Shown here: one piece after another, positions 14,962-24,524 of the stretch
Numbering within the stretch: position 1 is the first letter of the stretch
Layout: every line of letters begins with the position of its first letter
The notes under the pieces: generated by a model
Database searches by the model: none
The model's input: the letters and a program-made list of their open reading frames with translations, nothing else
Told to the model about the DNA's origin: nothing
NCBI GenBank assembly: GCA_026184295.1
Contig: JAHCJK010000029.1
Coordinates: 1 to 41,463 of the forward strand
Source: Planctomycetota bacterium
Lineage (GTDB): Bacteria > Planctomycetota > SZUA-567 > H5-PLA8
Length of the DNA: 41,463 bases
Direction of reading: 5' to 3'
Position numbers and translations under genes: made by a program

Positions 14962-15999
14962 TCAGTTGTACAGCTTCGCGATTTCCGTGAGCGGCTTGGC
15001 CTTGATCTTGCCCGCGTTCCCGGCCTGGCCGAACTGGATCATGCGTTCCTTCACGATCGCCTTCATCGCCTCGCGGGCCGGCTTGAGGTAATCGCGCGGG
15101 TCGAACTTCTCGGGCCCTTCGGAGAGCACCTTGCGGATCGCGCCGGTGATGGCCATGCGGCAGTCGGTATCGACGTTGATCTTGCGGACGCCGTTCTTGA
15201 TGCCGACCTGAATCTCTTCGACCGGCACGCCCCACGTTTCCTTCATCTTGCCGCCGTACTTGTTGATGATGTCCTGGAGCGACTTCGGCACCGAGGAGCT
15301 GCCGTGCATCACCAGGTGGGTGTTGGGCAGCTTCTTGTGAATCTCGATGATGCGGTCCATGGCCAGGATCGCGCCGTCGGGCTTGCGCGTGAACTTGTAC
15401 GCCCCGTGGCTGGTGCCGATGGCGACGGCGAGCGCGTCGATGCCCGTCTTGGCGACGAAATCGACGGCTTCGGCGGGATCGGTGAGCAACTGGTCGTGCG
15501 AGAGCGTGCCTTCGGCGCCGTGGCCGTCTTCCTTGTCGCCCTTGCCGGTTTCCAGGTTGCCCAGGCAGCCGAGTTCGCCTTCGACGGTGATGCCCTGCTT
15601 ATGGGCGAGCTGGCAGACTTCCTTGGTCACCTGGACGTTGTAGTCGTAGGTCGCGGGCGACTTGCCGTCTTCGGCCAGCGAGCCGTCCATCATGACGCTG
15701 GTGAAGCCCATGTCGATGGCGCTCTTGCAGGTGGTCACCGAGTTGCCGTGGTCCTGGTGCAGGACGACGGGGATGTTGGGATAGAGTTCGGTCGCGGCGA
15801 CCATGAGGTGATAGAGGAAGCGGTCGTTGGTGTAGCTGCGCGCGCCGCGGCTCGCCTGGATGATCACCGGCGAATCGGTCTCCTTCGCGGCCTCCATGAT
15901 CGCCTGAATCTGTTCCATGTTGTTGACGTTGAAGGCGCCCAGCCCGTAGCCGTTTTCGGCGGCGTGGTCCAGAAGCTGGCGCATGGCAACCATCGGCAT
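14962..15999 (-). CDS. fba: Class II fructose-bisphosphate aldolase
   Basis: 345 residues from the ATG at 15999, with AGGAG eight bases upstream. It cleaves fructose-1,6-bisphosphate to dihydroxyacetone phosphate and glyceraldehyde-3-phosphate, or does the reverse, in glycolysis, gluconeogenesis and carbon fixation. The beginning [15 protein letters not shown] and the zinc-binding VVLHQDHG (H81, D83, H84), VEGELGCLG and LVMHGSSSV motifs are those of the Calvin-cycle (type B) subfamily, as is the full length. The end has the usual [12 protein letters not shown] motif. The neighbours (STAS, anti-sigma) are not metabolic, so its placement is not informative. Soluble and cytoplasmic. Confidence 0.95.
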   Translation of the reverse strand: MPMVAMRQLLDHAAENGYGLGAFNVNNMEQIQAIMEAAKETDSPVIIQASRGARSYTNDRFLYHLMVAATELYPNIPVVLHQDHGNSVTTCKSAIDMGFTSVMMDGSLAEDGKSPATYDYNVQVTKEVCQLAHKQGITVEGELGCLGNLETGKGDKEDGHGAEGTLSHDQLLTDPAEAVDFVAKTGIDALAVAIGTSHGAYKFTRKPDGAILAMDRIIEIHKKLPNTHLVMHGSSSVPKSLQDIINKYGGKMKETWGVPVEEIQVGIKNGVRKINVDTDCRMAITGAIRKVLSEGPEKFDPRDYLKPAREAMKAIVKERMIQFGQAGNAGKIKAKPLTEIAKLYN

Positions 16000-16100
16000 G
16001 GCAAAATCTCCTCTCGTGTTTTCGCTCCCCAAGCAGCCGCGCGAATGTAGCACTTCGCAGGGAGGTGGCAAGTTGTTCAGGGCCGCGGAGGCCGATGGGT

Positions 16101-17732
16101 TTACGGCGTGCCGGCCAGTTTCTGGCGCAGCCACTTGCGCGGCACCTGTCCGGTGACGCGGATGCCCTCCAGCAGGGCCTCCTCGCGCAGCGCGCTGACC
16201 CACAGCGCGCCGGGGACCAGCAGGTTGCGCGAGACGGTGACGGGCTTCGACTTCCCGGAGGCCGTCGTCAGCACCGCCTGCGTGTCGAGCCCCGCTTCGA
16301 CGAAGTCGAGGCGCACGCGCTCCAGCGTCTTGGCCTGCGCGCGGAAAGGCACGCGCGAGGCGCCCGGATGGTCGGGCTCGCGCACGGTCAGCACGGCCAC
16401 CTGGCGGTCGAAATCGGCCGAGACGCGGCCCTTGTCGGTGTCGAGCACCACGCAGGCGATCGCGCCGTCCTTGGGCGAGTCCGGATGGATGGCCAGTTCG
16501 ATGCTCGCCGGCACCGTGATGGGCGCGGCCAGCGTGCAGCGCGCCTCGGCGGGCAGGGAGAGCGTCCCGCTCGGCTTCTGCGCGATCGCGGCGCCGCCGG
16601 CGACGTTCCAGTCCTGCAGGCCGCCCGGCCGGCCGAATCCGTAGCTCAATTCCACCACGGGGCCTTCGGAGCGCCGGTCCACCACCCGCACCGCGCCGCC
16701 GAAGAGCGCGGACATTTCGGCGTCGTTGAGCAGGTCCATGCGCCAGAGGGGGAGCAGGTTCTCGGGCGCCGATTTCTGCGGCTCGATGCGCGCGTCTTCC
16801 CAAAAGGAGGCTTCTTCGCCGGCCTTCACGTCGGCGTTGGACTTCCCGCCCCAGTAGCTGACGGCGGCCGAGCCCTTCCGCACCAGCACGTCGCACTGGC
16901 GGCCCTGGGCGTTGCGCGCGGCGCGCACGTACACTTCCGAACCGGCCGGCACGCGCACCGTGGCCGCGTCGGTCCGCACGACCCAGACCTGGCCGGCCTC
17001 GCCGTTCTTTTCCTCCGCGCGTTCGACCCCCATCTCGCCGTTGGGCACGTGCAGGATAAAGGCCTGGTCCGTCGCGCCCGGGCGGCGGAACTTCACCTCC
17101 GTCCCCGGCCCGACGCAGACGCTGCCGCCCTCCATCTCGAACCGGATGCGCCCGTCGTCGCGCGTCGCATACTCGTCGTCGGTGCGCACGGGCTTCCCGA
17201 CGTTCACCGCCGACCACTGCTCGCCCTGCTTCTGGAAGAACTGTTCGGCCTTGCCGGCCGCCAGGGTCAGCGTGCCCAGTTCCTTGGGCGCCTTGTCGAG
17301 CCCGTCGGCGGGGTAGAGCATGATGCAGGTGGCGGCCACGAGCCCCAGAATCAGGATGCCGACCACCGCGCCGGACCACGGCGTCTGCCGGCGCTGGCTG
17401 ACCGCGGCGGGGGCCTTGACCTGCAACTGCGCCTTGCGGGTGGCGGCGCGCGCTTCCATGCGCAGGCGCTTTTCGGGCGGCAGGGTCTCGATGATCTTCT
17501 GCGATTCGACGCGCGCGGCGGACATCACATGTTCGTCGAAGTTCTGGCTCGGCTGCACCGAACGCATCGCGGGAATCGCTTCCATCGCGCGGCCGGTGCC
17601 CTTCAACTGCTTGTACGTGGCCATGCAGGAGGGGCACAGCGCCAGGTGTTCCTGGACGAGCACCGCCTCCTGCTCGGGCAGCTCGTCGAGCAGGAAGTCG
17701 GACAGTTTATCGGTGCACTCGGTACAGTTCAT
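16101..17732 (-). CDS. Membrane anti-sigma factor with zinc-finger and FecR-like region
   Basis: 543 residues from the ATG at 17732 (weak GGCGGA upstream). The N terminus is a zf-HC2-type zinc anti-sigma domain with C3, C6, H29, C33 and C36 (HLALCPSC). One membrane helix spans about 119-139. Outside the membrane, a FecR-like beta-rich region (about 150-320, with [19 protein letters not shown]) is followed by a lectin-like or other beta domain to the end. It should hold the sigma factor encoded directly upstream at the membrane and release it on a periplasmic signal. The sigma gene ends 98 bases upstream on the same strand. Confidence 0.85.
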   Translation of the reverse strand: MNCTECTDKLSDFLLDELPEQEAVLVQEHLALCPSCMATYKQLKGTGRAMEAIPAMRSVQPSQNFDEHVMSAARVESQKIIETLPPEKRLRMEARAATRKAQLQVKAPAAVSQRRQTPWSGAVVGILILGLVAATCIMLYPADGLDKAPKELGTLTLAAGKAEQFFQKQGEQWSAVNVGKPVRTDDEYATRDDGRIRFEMEGGSVCVGPGTEVKFRRPGATDQAFILHVPNGEMGVERAEEKNGEAGQVWVVRTDAATVRVPAGSEVYVRAARNAQGRQCDVLVRKGSAAVSYWGGKSNADVKAGEEASFWEDARIEPQKSAPENLLPLWRMDLLNDAEMSALFGGAVRVVDRRSEGPVVELSYGFGRPGGLQDWNVAGGAAIAQKPSGTLSLPAEARCTLAAPITVPASIELAIHPDSPKDGAIACVVLDTDKGRVSADFDRQVAVLTVREPDHPGASRVPFRAQAKTLERVRLDFVEAGLDTQAVLTTASGKSKPVTVSRNLLVPGALWVSALREEALLEGIRVTGQVPRKWLRQKLAGTP

Positions 17733-17830
17733 GGTTCCGCCGCGGACCAGGGACACGCCTAATAGGGGATACACCGTTCAAGCAGGGCAGGCGCGTCCGT
17801 TGGTCCAGTCTCCTCTCTCCGTTTCACGCT

Positions 17831-19000
17831 TTACAAGTAATCCTTCACCGACTTGCGCAGCCGTTCGAGCGCCGCATGAATGCGGCTGCGCACCGTGCCC
17901 ACCGGCACGCCCACCACTTCGGCGATCTCGCGGTATTTCAGCCCCTGGAAGCACTTCAGGATCAGGATGTCGCGTTCCAGTTCCGGGAGCGTCTTCAGCG
18001 ACTCGTCCAGCTTGGAGGTCAGTTCGGAGTTCACGATCTGTTCCAGCGGGTCGGTGGTGCTGGAGCGCAGATTGTCGCCGATGTGGACGCTGTCCGAGTC
18101 GTTCCGCCCGCGCGAGCCGCCCACGGATTCCTCGATCGAGACGGTGGGGTGGCGCGAGCGCCAGCGCAGCTCGTTTTTGCAGAGGTTGCGGACGATGGTG
18201 TAGAACCACGTCGAGAAGCTGCGCGGGTACTGGTAGCTCTTCGCGTCCTTGAAGATGCGCAGGAAGGCTTCCTGCCCGAGCGCTTCGGTGCGGTTGCGGT
18301 CGCCGATCATGCGGTAGATGAACGAGAGCGCCGGGCCTTCGTAGCGCTGGAAGAGGACCTCGAACGCGGCCTCGTCGCCTTCCTGGCAGAGGCGCATCAG
18401 GTCTTCGTCGGTCAGCTTGGCGACGTCGAGTTCCTCGACGGTGGGCAGTTCCTCGAGCGCGCGGTGCACCGCGGAGGCCGAATCGGGCGAGCCGCTCGAC
18501 TGAAGCGGGTCGGCGAGGACCTTCAGCGTGCCCGACGAGATGCCTTCCTTGATGCCGCTCTTCGATTCGCCCAGGGATTTCAGGCTGCCGGAGGACTTGC
18601 CGCCGCGGCCCTTGCCTTCGCCCAGCGTCTTCAGCTTGCCCGAGGCGTCCGGAACGGTCTTCAGCGAGCCGGAGGATTCGGAGACGGTCTTCAGGTTGCC
18701 GGAAGACGCGGGCTTGAGGCCCTCGTCCACCGCGCGCAGCACGACGCTGGTGTTGCCGTGGCCTTCCTCGGTCACCGGGCGGCGGATGCTGGTGTCGCCG
18801 CCGCCGGGCGTACGCGCGGCCCGCGCCTGGGCCGGGTCGAGCGGGTCCGCGCCCTCCTCGATGGGCTCGGGGGCCTCCTCGATCGGCTCGACCTCTTCCA
18901 GGTCCTCGGCCTTGGGCGTTTCCTTGTTCGAAGAAGGAGCGGGCCCGTCCTGGCCGGGGGAGGGGGGAGGCGAGGTTGTGGTCGGTTCTTCGCTCGCCAT
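17831..19000 (-). CDS. ECF-type sigma factor with long low-complexity N-terminal extension
   Basis: 389 residues from the ATG at 19000 (GGGAG close upstream). Residues 198-389 are a standard ECF sigma factor: region 2 with DEAAFEVLFQRYEGPAL and ...EAFLRIFKDA, and region 4 with ELERDILILKCFQGLKYREI and the helix-turn-helix VPVGTVRSRIHAALERLRK. Residues 1-197 are an acidic, Pro/Glu/Ser-rich extension containing five or six units of the form SGxLKx(V/L), plus TSIRRPVT and TSVVLRA segments. Ordinary ECF factors are about 180-200 residues, so half the protein is extra. The anti-sigma gene lies immediately downstream. Confidence 0.9.
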   Translation of the reverse strand: MASEEPTTTSPPPSPGQDGPAPSSNKETPKAEDLEEVEPIEEAPEPIEEGADPLDPAQARAARTPGGGDTSIRRPVTEEGHGNTSVVLRAVDEGLKPASSGNLKTVSESSGSLKTVPDASGKLKTLGEGKGRGGKSSGSLKSLGESKSGIKEGISSGTLKVLADPLQSSGSPDSASAVHRALEELPTVEELDVAKLTDEDLMRLCQEGDEAAFEVLFQRYEGPALSFIYRMIGDRNRTEALGQEAFLRIFKDAKSYQYPRSFSTWFYTIVRNLCKNELRWRSRHPTVSIEESVGGSRGRNDSDSVHIGDNLRSSTTDPLEQIVNSELTSKLDESLKTLPELERDILILKCFQGLKYREIAEVVGVPVGTVRSRIHAALERLRKSVKDYL

Positions 19001-19119
19001 AGCTCCCGGAAATCCAAGCTCAAGAAAACGATGCCGAAACGTCCGGCCGCGGACCCGCGCGTATGTTCGTGCTTGGAACGAATTCCGTCAAGGAACGGCG
19101 TACGAATCGAACGCCGCGC

Positions 19120-20547
19120 TTAGTGTTTGTAGATCACGGCGCGGATGGCGTTGCAGAGTTCGCGCTGTTCGGCGGTCTCGTCCGCGGCCGTGTGCGAACT
19201 GACCATCTCGATCCAGCTCGATTCCTTGGCCGCGTTCGCCGCGAAGGAAGCCGTCATCACCGCCGCCGCCGCCGCGCGCGCGCAGTGGCTGGAAATCCGC
19301 CCCGCGTCCGTCGCCGCCGCGCACGAGACCGCCCGCAAGGTCGCTTCCACCGCCGCCTGGTACGCGTACGCCCGCGGGCCTTCCGGCGGCTTCTCGCTCT
19401 CCGGCGGCGGCCCGCCGAGGTCCTTCTTCACCTGATCGGCTTCCAGCCGCGATTCCTCGGTCAGGTCCTCGGTCCAGCGTTCGGCCACGGCCAGCGCCTG
19501 GCGCAGCCGCGGCGAAGGCGACCAGCGCTGCGCCCGCGCCGCGCAGACGCAGGCGAGCTTGGTGAGCATCCTTTTCCCGTCCACGGTATTGCTGGCGTAG
19601 CGCGTGTACGAGAGCAGCGAGATCAGCCATTCGGCGTATTCGATCTCCTTGATCACGTCGTCCAGCATGCCGCCTTCGGGCCAGCGCCGGGCCACCCAGT
19701 CCACGAACACCAGGTCGCGGCTGCGCGCCCTCAGGAAGCGGTCCGTCACCAGCTCGACCTTCGGGCCCTGCGTCTCGGGCGGCTTGGCCAGCACCACCGA
19801 ATTCGACTGGTGCGCGAGCCGCGCCAGGTCCATCGGCGGCAGGCTGATGTAATGCAGCGTCACGCCGGGATGGCTGGCCGCGAGGGAATCGCGCACCGGC
19901 TGGACGTGCGGCGAGAAGATCTCGTCGTCCATCGGCAGGCCGCGCGACGACGAACGCCCCACGCGGTCCTCCGCTCCCTGCACGTTCACGTTCTTCGCGC
20001 CGAAGCAGACCTGTTCGGCCTTCACTTCCAGCAGGCGGGCCACGTACAGCACGATGGCGCGCTGGAACTCGTTCTGTTCGTCGAAGGGCGGCAGCGTCTT
20101 GTAGCCCGCCGATTTCATCGCCTGCGTGCCCGCGATAAACTCCCCGCCCGGCACGTGCACCGCCGCTAGGATCGTGGCGTTGGCCTCGCTGGTCTCGCGC
20201 AGGGCCAGGTGCTTGAAGGAAAGCATCGCGGCCGGGTCGGGCGCGATCAGGCGGCCGGGCTTGTCCTTGCCGGCGACCACCTCGGGGCGCGGAATCTTCT
20301 TCGGCGCCGGCACGGCGGGCGCGTTGGGATCGGAACGGCGCGGCGCCGGCGTCGAGGTGACGATGTGCTGGACGTCTTCCTTGGAAAGGTGGCAGGTGCG
20401 CGAGACCAGCGAGAGGGTCTTCTCGGGATCGTGGAAATCCTTGAGGAGTTTGTAATAGGCTTCGCGTACGGCGGAGTCGGAATACTTCCGCTTGGCCGGG
20501 GTGGGCTCGGCCTCGGGGGGCTTCTTAAAGACCGTCGTATCGGACAT
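19120..20547 (-). CDS. Hypothetical cytoplasmic protein
   Basis: 475 residues from the ATG at 20547; the frame extends to a TTG at 20589 but a promoter-like pair lies just beyond, and the N terminus SDTTVFKKPPEAEPTPAKRKYSD is a plausible disordered start. No signal peptide or membrane helix is seen. A helical region at about 20-70 (VREAYYKLLKDFHDPEKTL ... HLSKEDVQHIV) is followed by a proline-rich linker, an alpha/beta region with VTLHYISLPP, and a helical, Ala-rich C terminus (about 390-475). I recognise no family. It is followed by the sigma factor gene 119 bases downstream. Confidence 0.75.
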   Translation of the reverse strand: MSDTTVFKKPPEAEPTPAKRKYSDSAVREAYYKLLKDFHDPEKTLSLVSRTCHLSKEDVQHIVTSTPAPRRSDPNAPAVPAPKKIPRPEVVAGKDKPGRLIAPDPAAMLSFKHLALRETSEANATILAAVHVPGGEFIAGTQAMKSAGYKTLPPFDEQNEFQRAIVLYVARLLEVKAEQVCFGAKNVNVQGAEDRVGRSSSRGLPMDDEIFSPHVQPVRDSLAASHPGVTLHYISLPPMDLARLAHQSNSVVLAKPPETQGPKVELVTDRFLRARSRDLVFVDWVARRWPEGGMLDDVIKEIEYAEWLISLLSYTRYASNTVDGKRMLTKLACVCAARAQRWSPSPRLRQALAVAERWTEDLTEESRLEADQVKKDLGGPPPESEKPPEGPRAYAYQAAVEATLRAVSCAAATDAGRISSHCARAAAAAVMTASFAANAAKESSWIEMVSSHTAADETAEQRELCNAIRAVIYKH

Positions 20548-20600
20548 AGGCGTCCATCCGGCGGTTGACGAATCGAACGGGTCACGCAAAGGTAACGTGC

Positions 20601-20629
20601 AATGTATGGTTTTTCCAGCCTGTGTCCAA
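20601..20629 (-). promoter_or_regulatory. Promoter of the 20547 gene
   Basis: Minus-strand -35 TTGGAC (20624-20629), 17-base spacer, -10 TACATT (20601-20606). It lies in the 200-base divergent gap between the unknown protein and the BatA-like gene, about 50 bases before the ATG at 20547. Confidence 0.5.
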
Positions 20630-20747
20630 AGAAAGGATTGTGAAAACCCAATAAGCCGCGGGTTTTCGAGGATTCCGCGCTCGCAGGCCGCGTGCGCGCG
20701 CGTCCCCTATAAAGGTACGGGTCTTCGGGGAAGGGTCGTCTGACGCC

Positions 20748-23146
20748 ATGGAACTGAGTTTCGGCCTGCCGATGCTGCTCTGGGCGCTCCCGCTCGCGCT
20801 GGCGCCCGTGCTTCTGCACATCCGCGCCCGCGCGCGCGAACGGGCCGTCGATTTTCCCGGGGCGTTCTTCATGCAGGATCCGGCGATGCCCAGCGCCGAA
20901 CGCCGCCGCCAGGTGGAAGACCTTTTTCTGCTGATCCTGCGCTGCCTGCTGCTCGCGCTGGTCGTCGCCGCGCTGGCCGGCCCGCGGCTGAAAGGCATCT
21001 CCTGGCTGGCCCCGGCACCGAACGATCCCACCGCCGGGCGCGAGGCCGTCGTGCTGGTCGTGGACGATTCGCCCTCGCTGGCGCAACGGCGCACCGGCGA
21101 CGGCGTGAACGTGCTCGAACGCCTGCTCCAGGGCGCCGCCGAGACGCTCGCGCAGGGACGCCGGCGCGTGGGCGTGGAGACGTCCTCCGGGCGCACGCTG
21201 CCCTTTATGGACGCCGCCGAACTGCCCGCGCGCGTGAAGGAACTGCTCGAGCAGCCTCCGGCGCGTTCGGGCGACCGCACCGTGGCCCTCGGGCGCGCGG
21301 TCCAGCGGCTCAAAGAGGCCGTCGAAGACCGCGCCGTCGTGGTGCTGCTCACCGATCCGGGCCTGAACGCCGAAGAAGACGCCCGCGAAGCGCTCGAAGC
21401 CCGCTGGAACGCCGCGCTGGGAGCCTTCCGCGAGAAGCGCGCCCCGGTGCTCCTTTATATGGACGTGAACGGCGCGTGGGCGCGGCAGTGGTCGGTCGAA
21501 TCGATCGAGCCCGTGCTGGCCACCATCCCCGGCACCGCCGGGCGCGCGCCGGTGGCCGGGCAGCCCTTCGGCCTGAAGATTCGCGTGCGCTGCCACGCGG
21601 GCGCGGGCACCCGCACCCTGCGCGTCGAGACCGCTCCGGTGCCCACCGAAACGGCCGGCGCGCTCGGTACTCCGCAGGTGAAGACGCTGATCGAACGCGC
21701 GGTCTCGCTCGATCCCGGCGGCGTAAGCGACGTCGAAATCCCCGCGCTGGCGCTCGCGCCCGGCGCCTACTGGTACCGCGCGCGCCTGGACGGCGACGAC
21801 GATCTGCCCTTCGACGACGCGGCCGAGGCCGTCGTGCGCGTGCAGCCGCGCCGCGAGGTCGTCCTGTGGGACCTGCGCGGCTCCGGCGGCAGCGAACTCG
21901 CCGATCTCGCGCGCCGGTCGCTCGCCGCGGCCCTCGACCCGCTCTCCGGCACCGACCAGACCCGCGTGCGCCTCAGCCAGCCGGCCGCTCCGCGCGTGGA
22001 CGACCTGCCCGCGCAGGGCATTCTCGTCGCCCTGCACGGCGTCTCGTCGGGGAACGGTTCCGCGATGGCCGCGCTCGGCCACGGGCCCTCCGAACGCCTC
22101 TCCGGCATGGTGCAGGAAGGCCTGAACCTGCTCTGGGTGCCGGATTTGACGGGCAAGCCCGAGTCCTGGCCCGCGCCGGTCGGCGGGCGCAAGATTTCAT
22201 CCGACGCGCTGTTTCCGCGCGGACTCGAACGCGTCGAAGCCGCCGCGACCGACGCGCCCGGTTGGACGCTGGGCATCTCCGCCTCCGGACACCCGATGCT
22301 GCTGCCCTTCGCCAACGGACGCAACGGCGACCTGGGCGGCGTGGCGCTGACGCGGCGGCTGCGCTTGGGCGTCGATCCCGCGCACGCGCGGCTGGCCGGC
22401 GCGTGGGAGAACGAGCAGGTGCTCGGGCGCTTCGCCGACGGGCTCCCGGCCATCGTCTTCCAGCGCTCGGGCGCGGGCGCGATCGGGCAGTTCGCCTTCG
22501 GCCCCGAACCGAGCGGCGGGATCGTCCAGTCCACGGCCTGGCCGATCCTCCTGCAGGAATTCATCGAATGGGCGGCCGACGACGGCTTGGGCGCCGAGCC
22601 TGGCCCCGCCGTGTACACCGATTCGGCTCCGCGGCGTGGCCCGTCGGCCCGCGCGGGCGCGCGCGCCGCTTCGCGCTCGACGGCCCGCTGCCCATCGCGA
22701 GCCTGGCTGCGCGCGGCGGCTCGGCCAAGGAAAAGCCCGCGGCGCGCGAAGGCGGACGCTGGGAACTGGCCGTGCCCGCGCGCGGCGACGCGCTCCCGCT
22801 CCCGCTGCTCACCCGGCCGGGGCTCTACCGTCTTACGCAACTCGACGTGCCCGGCGCGCCGCCGCAGCGCTGGGTGCAGTCGCGCATCGCCGCGTGCGAA
22901 TCCGGGGCCGAGCGCCTGCCCGAGAAGCTCCGTGAGGCCATCGTCCAGGCCGCGTCCGATTCCGGCGGCGCCACCGTCGCGTGCGGCAGCGAGGGCGCTT
23001 CGGCTCCGAAAGATGCCGCGGCGTTGAACGCCGCGCTGGAACGCCTGCGCCCCGGCTGCCCCGTCGCGCCCTGGCTCTGGATCGCCTTCGGCGCGTTTAT
23101 GTTCCTCGAACTGGGCCTCCTGGCCGCGCGCAAGCGCACGGGCTGA
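20748..23146 (+). pseudogene. BatA-like VWA membrane protein, frame broken by an apparent one-base loss
   Basis: The first frame runs from the ATG at 20748 and codes for an N-terminal BatA domain (LSFGLPMLLWALPLALAPVL, then a second membrane helix LFLLILRCLLLALVV), a VWA-like domain with the metal-site pattern DDSPS near residue 105, and a long extracytoplasmic beta region. Around 22620-22675 the sense reading passes to the frame one base back: the old frame becomes Arg/Ala/Ser junk to 23027, while the new one continues with FALDGPLPIASLAA and ends at 23146 with the closing membrane helix APWLWIAFGAFMFLELGLL and a basic tail. Both halves look intact, and the break lies in a GC dinucleotide run, so a sequencing error is as likely as a real mutation. 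An intact protein would have about 800 residues. Confidence 0.8.
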
Positions 23147-23235
23147 CGCTTGCGCGACCCCCGGCGCGCACTAGTCTGAATCCGGTTACCAGATTTACCC
23201 CGGCCGCAACCCGAACCTGGAAAGGACCTCGAACC

Positions 23236-23997
23236 ATGGCTCGCATCCGGCATTCCTTCGCGTGGTGGGCGTTCGCGAACAAGATGGAAGACAAGGTCAA
23301 ACTGCTCAAGGAAGCCAGGAAGATGGGCTACGACGGGGTGGAGATGATCCCCGAGGACCTGTGGCCCGCGGTCAAGGACGCCGGCCTGCAGATCGCCACG
23401 ATGGGCGGGCACAAGTCGCTCACCGACGGCCTGAACAAGCTGAGCAATCACAATCGCATCGAGGACGAACTGAAGGCCAACATCGACAAGGCCCAGGCGA
23501 ACCACATCCACGCGCTGATCGTCTTCAGCGGCAACCGCTACGGCGTGCCCGACGCGGAAAGCATCCGCATCTGCGCCGACGGCCTGGACCGCGTGAAGGC
23601 CTACGCCGAAGCGAAGAACGTGCTGCTAGTCCTGGAACTCCTGAACAGCAAGGTGGACCACCAGGGCTACCAGTGCGACCGGACCTGGTGGGGCGCCGAA
23701 GTGATCCGCGCCGTGAACAGCCCGAAGGTGAAACTGCTCTACGACATCTACCACATGCAGATCATGGAAGGCGATCTGATCCGCAACATCCGCGACCACG
23801 TGCAGTGGATCGGGCACTTCCACACCGCCGGCAACCCCGGCCGCAAGGACCTCGACAACGAGCAGGAGATCTTTTACCCCGGCGTGGTGAAGGCGATCGC
23901 CGGCACCGACTACGACGGCTACCTCGGCCAGGAGTTCATGCCCAAGGGCGAGACGCTCCCGGCGCTCGAGGCCGCGTTGAAGACCTGCACGGTGTAG
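23236..23997 (+). CDS. Hydroxypyruvate isomerase-like TIM-barrel protein
   Basis: 253 residues from the ATG at 23236, AAAGGA nine bases upstream. It belongs to the xylose-isomerase-like TIM-barrel superfamily. Metal- and substrate-site motifs are in the usual order: LVLELLNSK (Glu), LLYDIYHMQIMEGD (Asp, His), IGHFHTAGNPGR (His) and LGQEFMP (Glu). This set is the one found in Hyi-type hydroxypyruvate isomerases, which interconvert hydroxypyruvate and tartronate semialdehyde; many relatives act on other sugars, so the substrate is uncertain. It starts 89 bases after the BatA-like gene. Confidence 0.85.
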   Translation: MARIRHSFAWWAFANKMEDKVKLLKEARKMGYDGVEMIPEDLWPAVKDAGLQIATMGGHKSLTDGLNKLSNHNRIEDELKANIDKAQANHIHALIVFSGNRYGVPDAESIRICADGLDRVKAYAEAKNVLLVLELLNSKVDHQGYQCDRTWWGAEVIRAVNSPKVKLLYDIYHMQIMEGDLIRNIRDHVQWIGHFHTAGNPGRKDLDNEQEIFYPGVVKAIAGTDYDGYLGQEFMPKGETLPALEAALKTCTV

Positions 23998-24028
23998 GGC
24001 GAGACGAAGTTGGCTGGTTAGTTCGTTG

Positions 24029-24092
24029 GCTAGTTGGTTTGTTCGCTTGTTGACTGGTTCGCTAGTTGGTTTGTTCGCTTGTTGACTGGTTC
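24029..24092. repeat. GTT-rich 32-bp direct repeat, two perfect copies
   Basis: 24029-24060 and 24061-24092 are identical, built of GTTGGTTTG/GTTCGCTTG words, and are flanked on both sides by related words (24011-24130). The strand is almost free of A. It opens a 527-base gene-free stretch (23998-24524) that holds only repeats. Confidence 0.9.
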
Positions 24093-24168
24093 GCTCGTTG
24101 GCTTGTTCACTTGTTCACTTGTTGGCGGGTTGGCGGTTGTGGTCGTCCGTCCCGAAGGGACGGTGGAT

Positions 24169-24354
24169 ATTAGCCGGTGGTAAGGCCGATCGGAAGATCG
24201 GCCGCGACCACCGGAACAAGCACGTAAACGACGCGCCCCGGCAGGGGCGACGGAACCTCGAGCGCAGGGTTCCGCCGCCCCTCCGGGGCGCGTTTCATGG
24301 CGGCGTCAACCGGTGGCCGCGGCGCGATTTCATCGCACCTTGCCACCGGCTAAT
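24169..24354. repeat. Composite palindromic element with three hairpins
   Basis: The outer bases ATTAGCC (24169) and GGCTAAT (24348) are inverted. Inside are hairpin 1 (24174-24214, CCGGTGGT/ACCACCGG arms), hairpin 2 (about 24232-24292, CGCGCCCCG arms with an inner GGAACC/GGTTCC stem) and hairpin 3 (24310-24349, CCGGTGGC/GCCACCGG), which is an inverted, diverged copy of hairpin 1. This symmetric design is typical of a bacterial interspersed palindromic repeat; similar GATATTAGCCGGTGG sequences are familiar from planctomycete genomes. Confidence 0.8.
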
Positions 24355-24380
24355 TTCCGCTCGCCCCTCACCGGGGCGGA

Positions 24381-24470
24381 CTGCCCGAAACGCCGCGCGC
24401 TCCGTCTGCGCTGCCCGAAACGCCGCGCGCTCCGTCTGCGCTGCCCGAAACGCCGCGCGCTCCGTCTGCG
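24381..24470. repeat. 30-bp tandem repeat, three perfect copies
   Basis: Three identical, abutting 30-base units beginning CTGCCCGAAACGCC and ending CCGTCTGCG. There are no spacers, so it is not a CRISPR array. It lies 55 bases downstream of the end of the AraC-type gene. Confidence 0.95.
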
Positions 24471-24524
24471 AAATCGGCCGCGATGCTGTGCCACCCGCCC
24501 GTGCGAACAGCCGGGAAATTGGCG

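Noticed and set aside
14962-17637. Single 891-residue fusion of aldolase and anti-sigma sequence
   Set aside because: The upstream two thirds are in the wrong frame relative to the anti-sigma gene and look like Arg/Gly/Ala shadow sequence; the aldolase has its own ATG and AGGAG at 15999.
24381-24470. CRISPR array
   Set aside because: The 30-bp units abut with no spacers, and no cas genes are present. The 13-bp array at 14187-14394 fails for the same reason.
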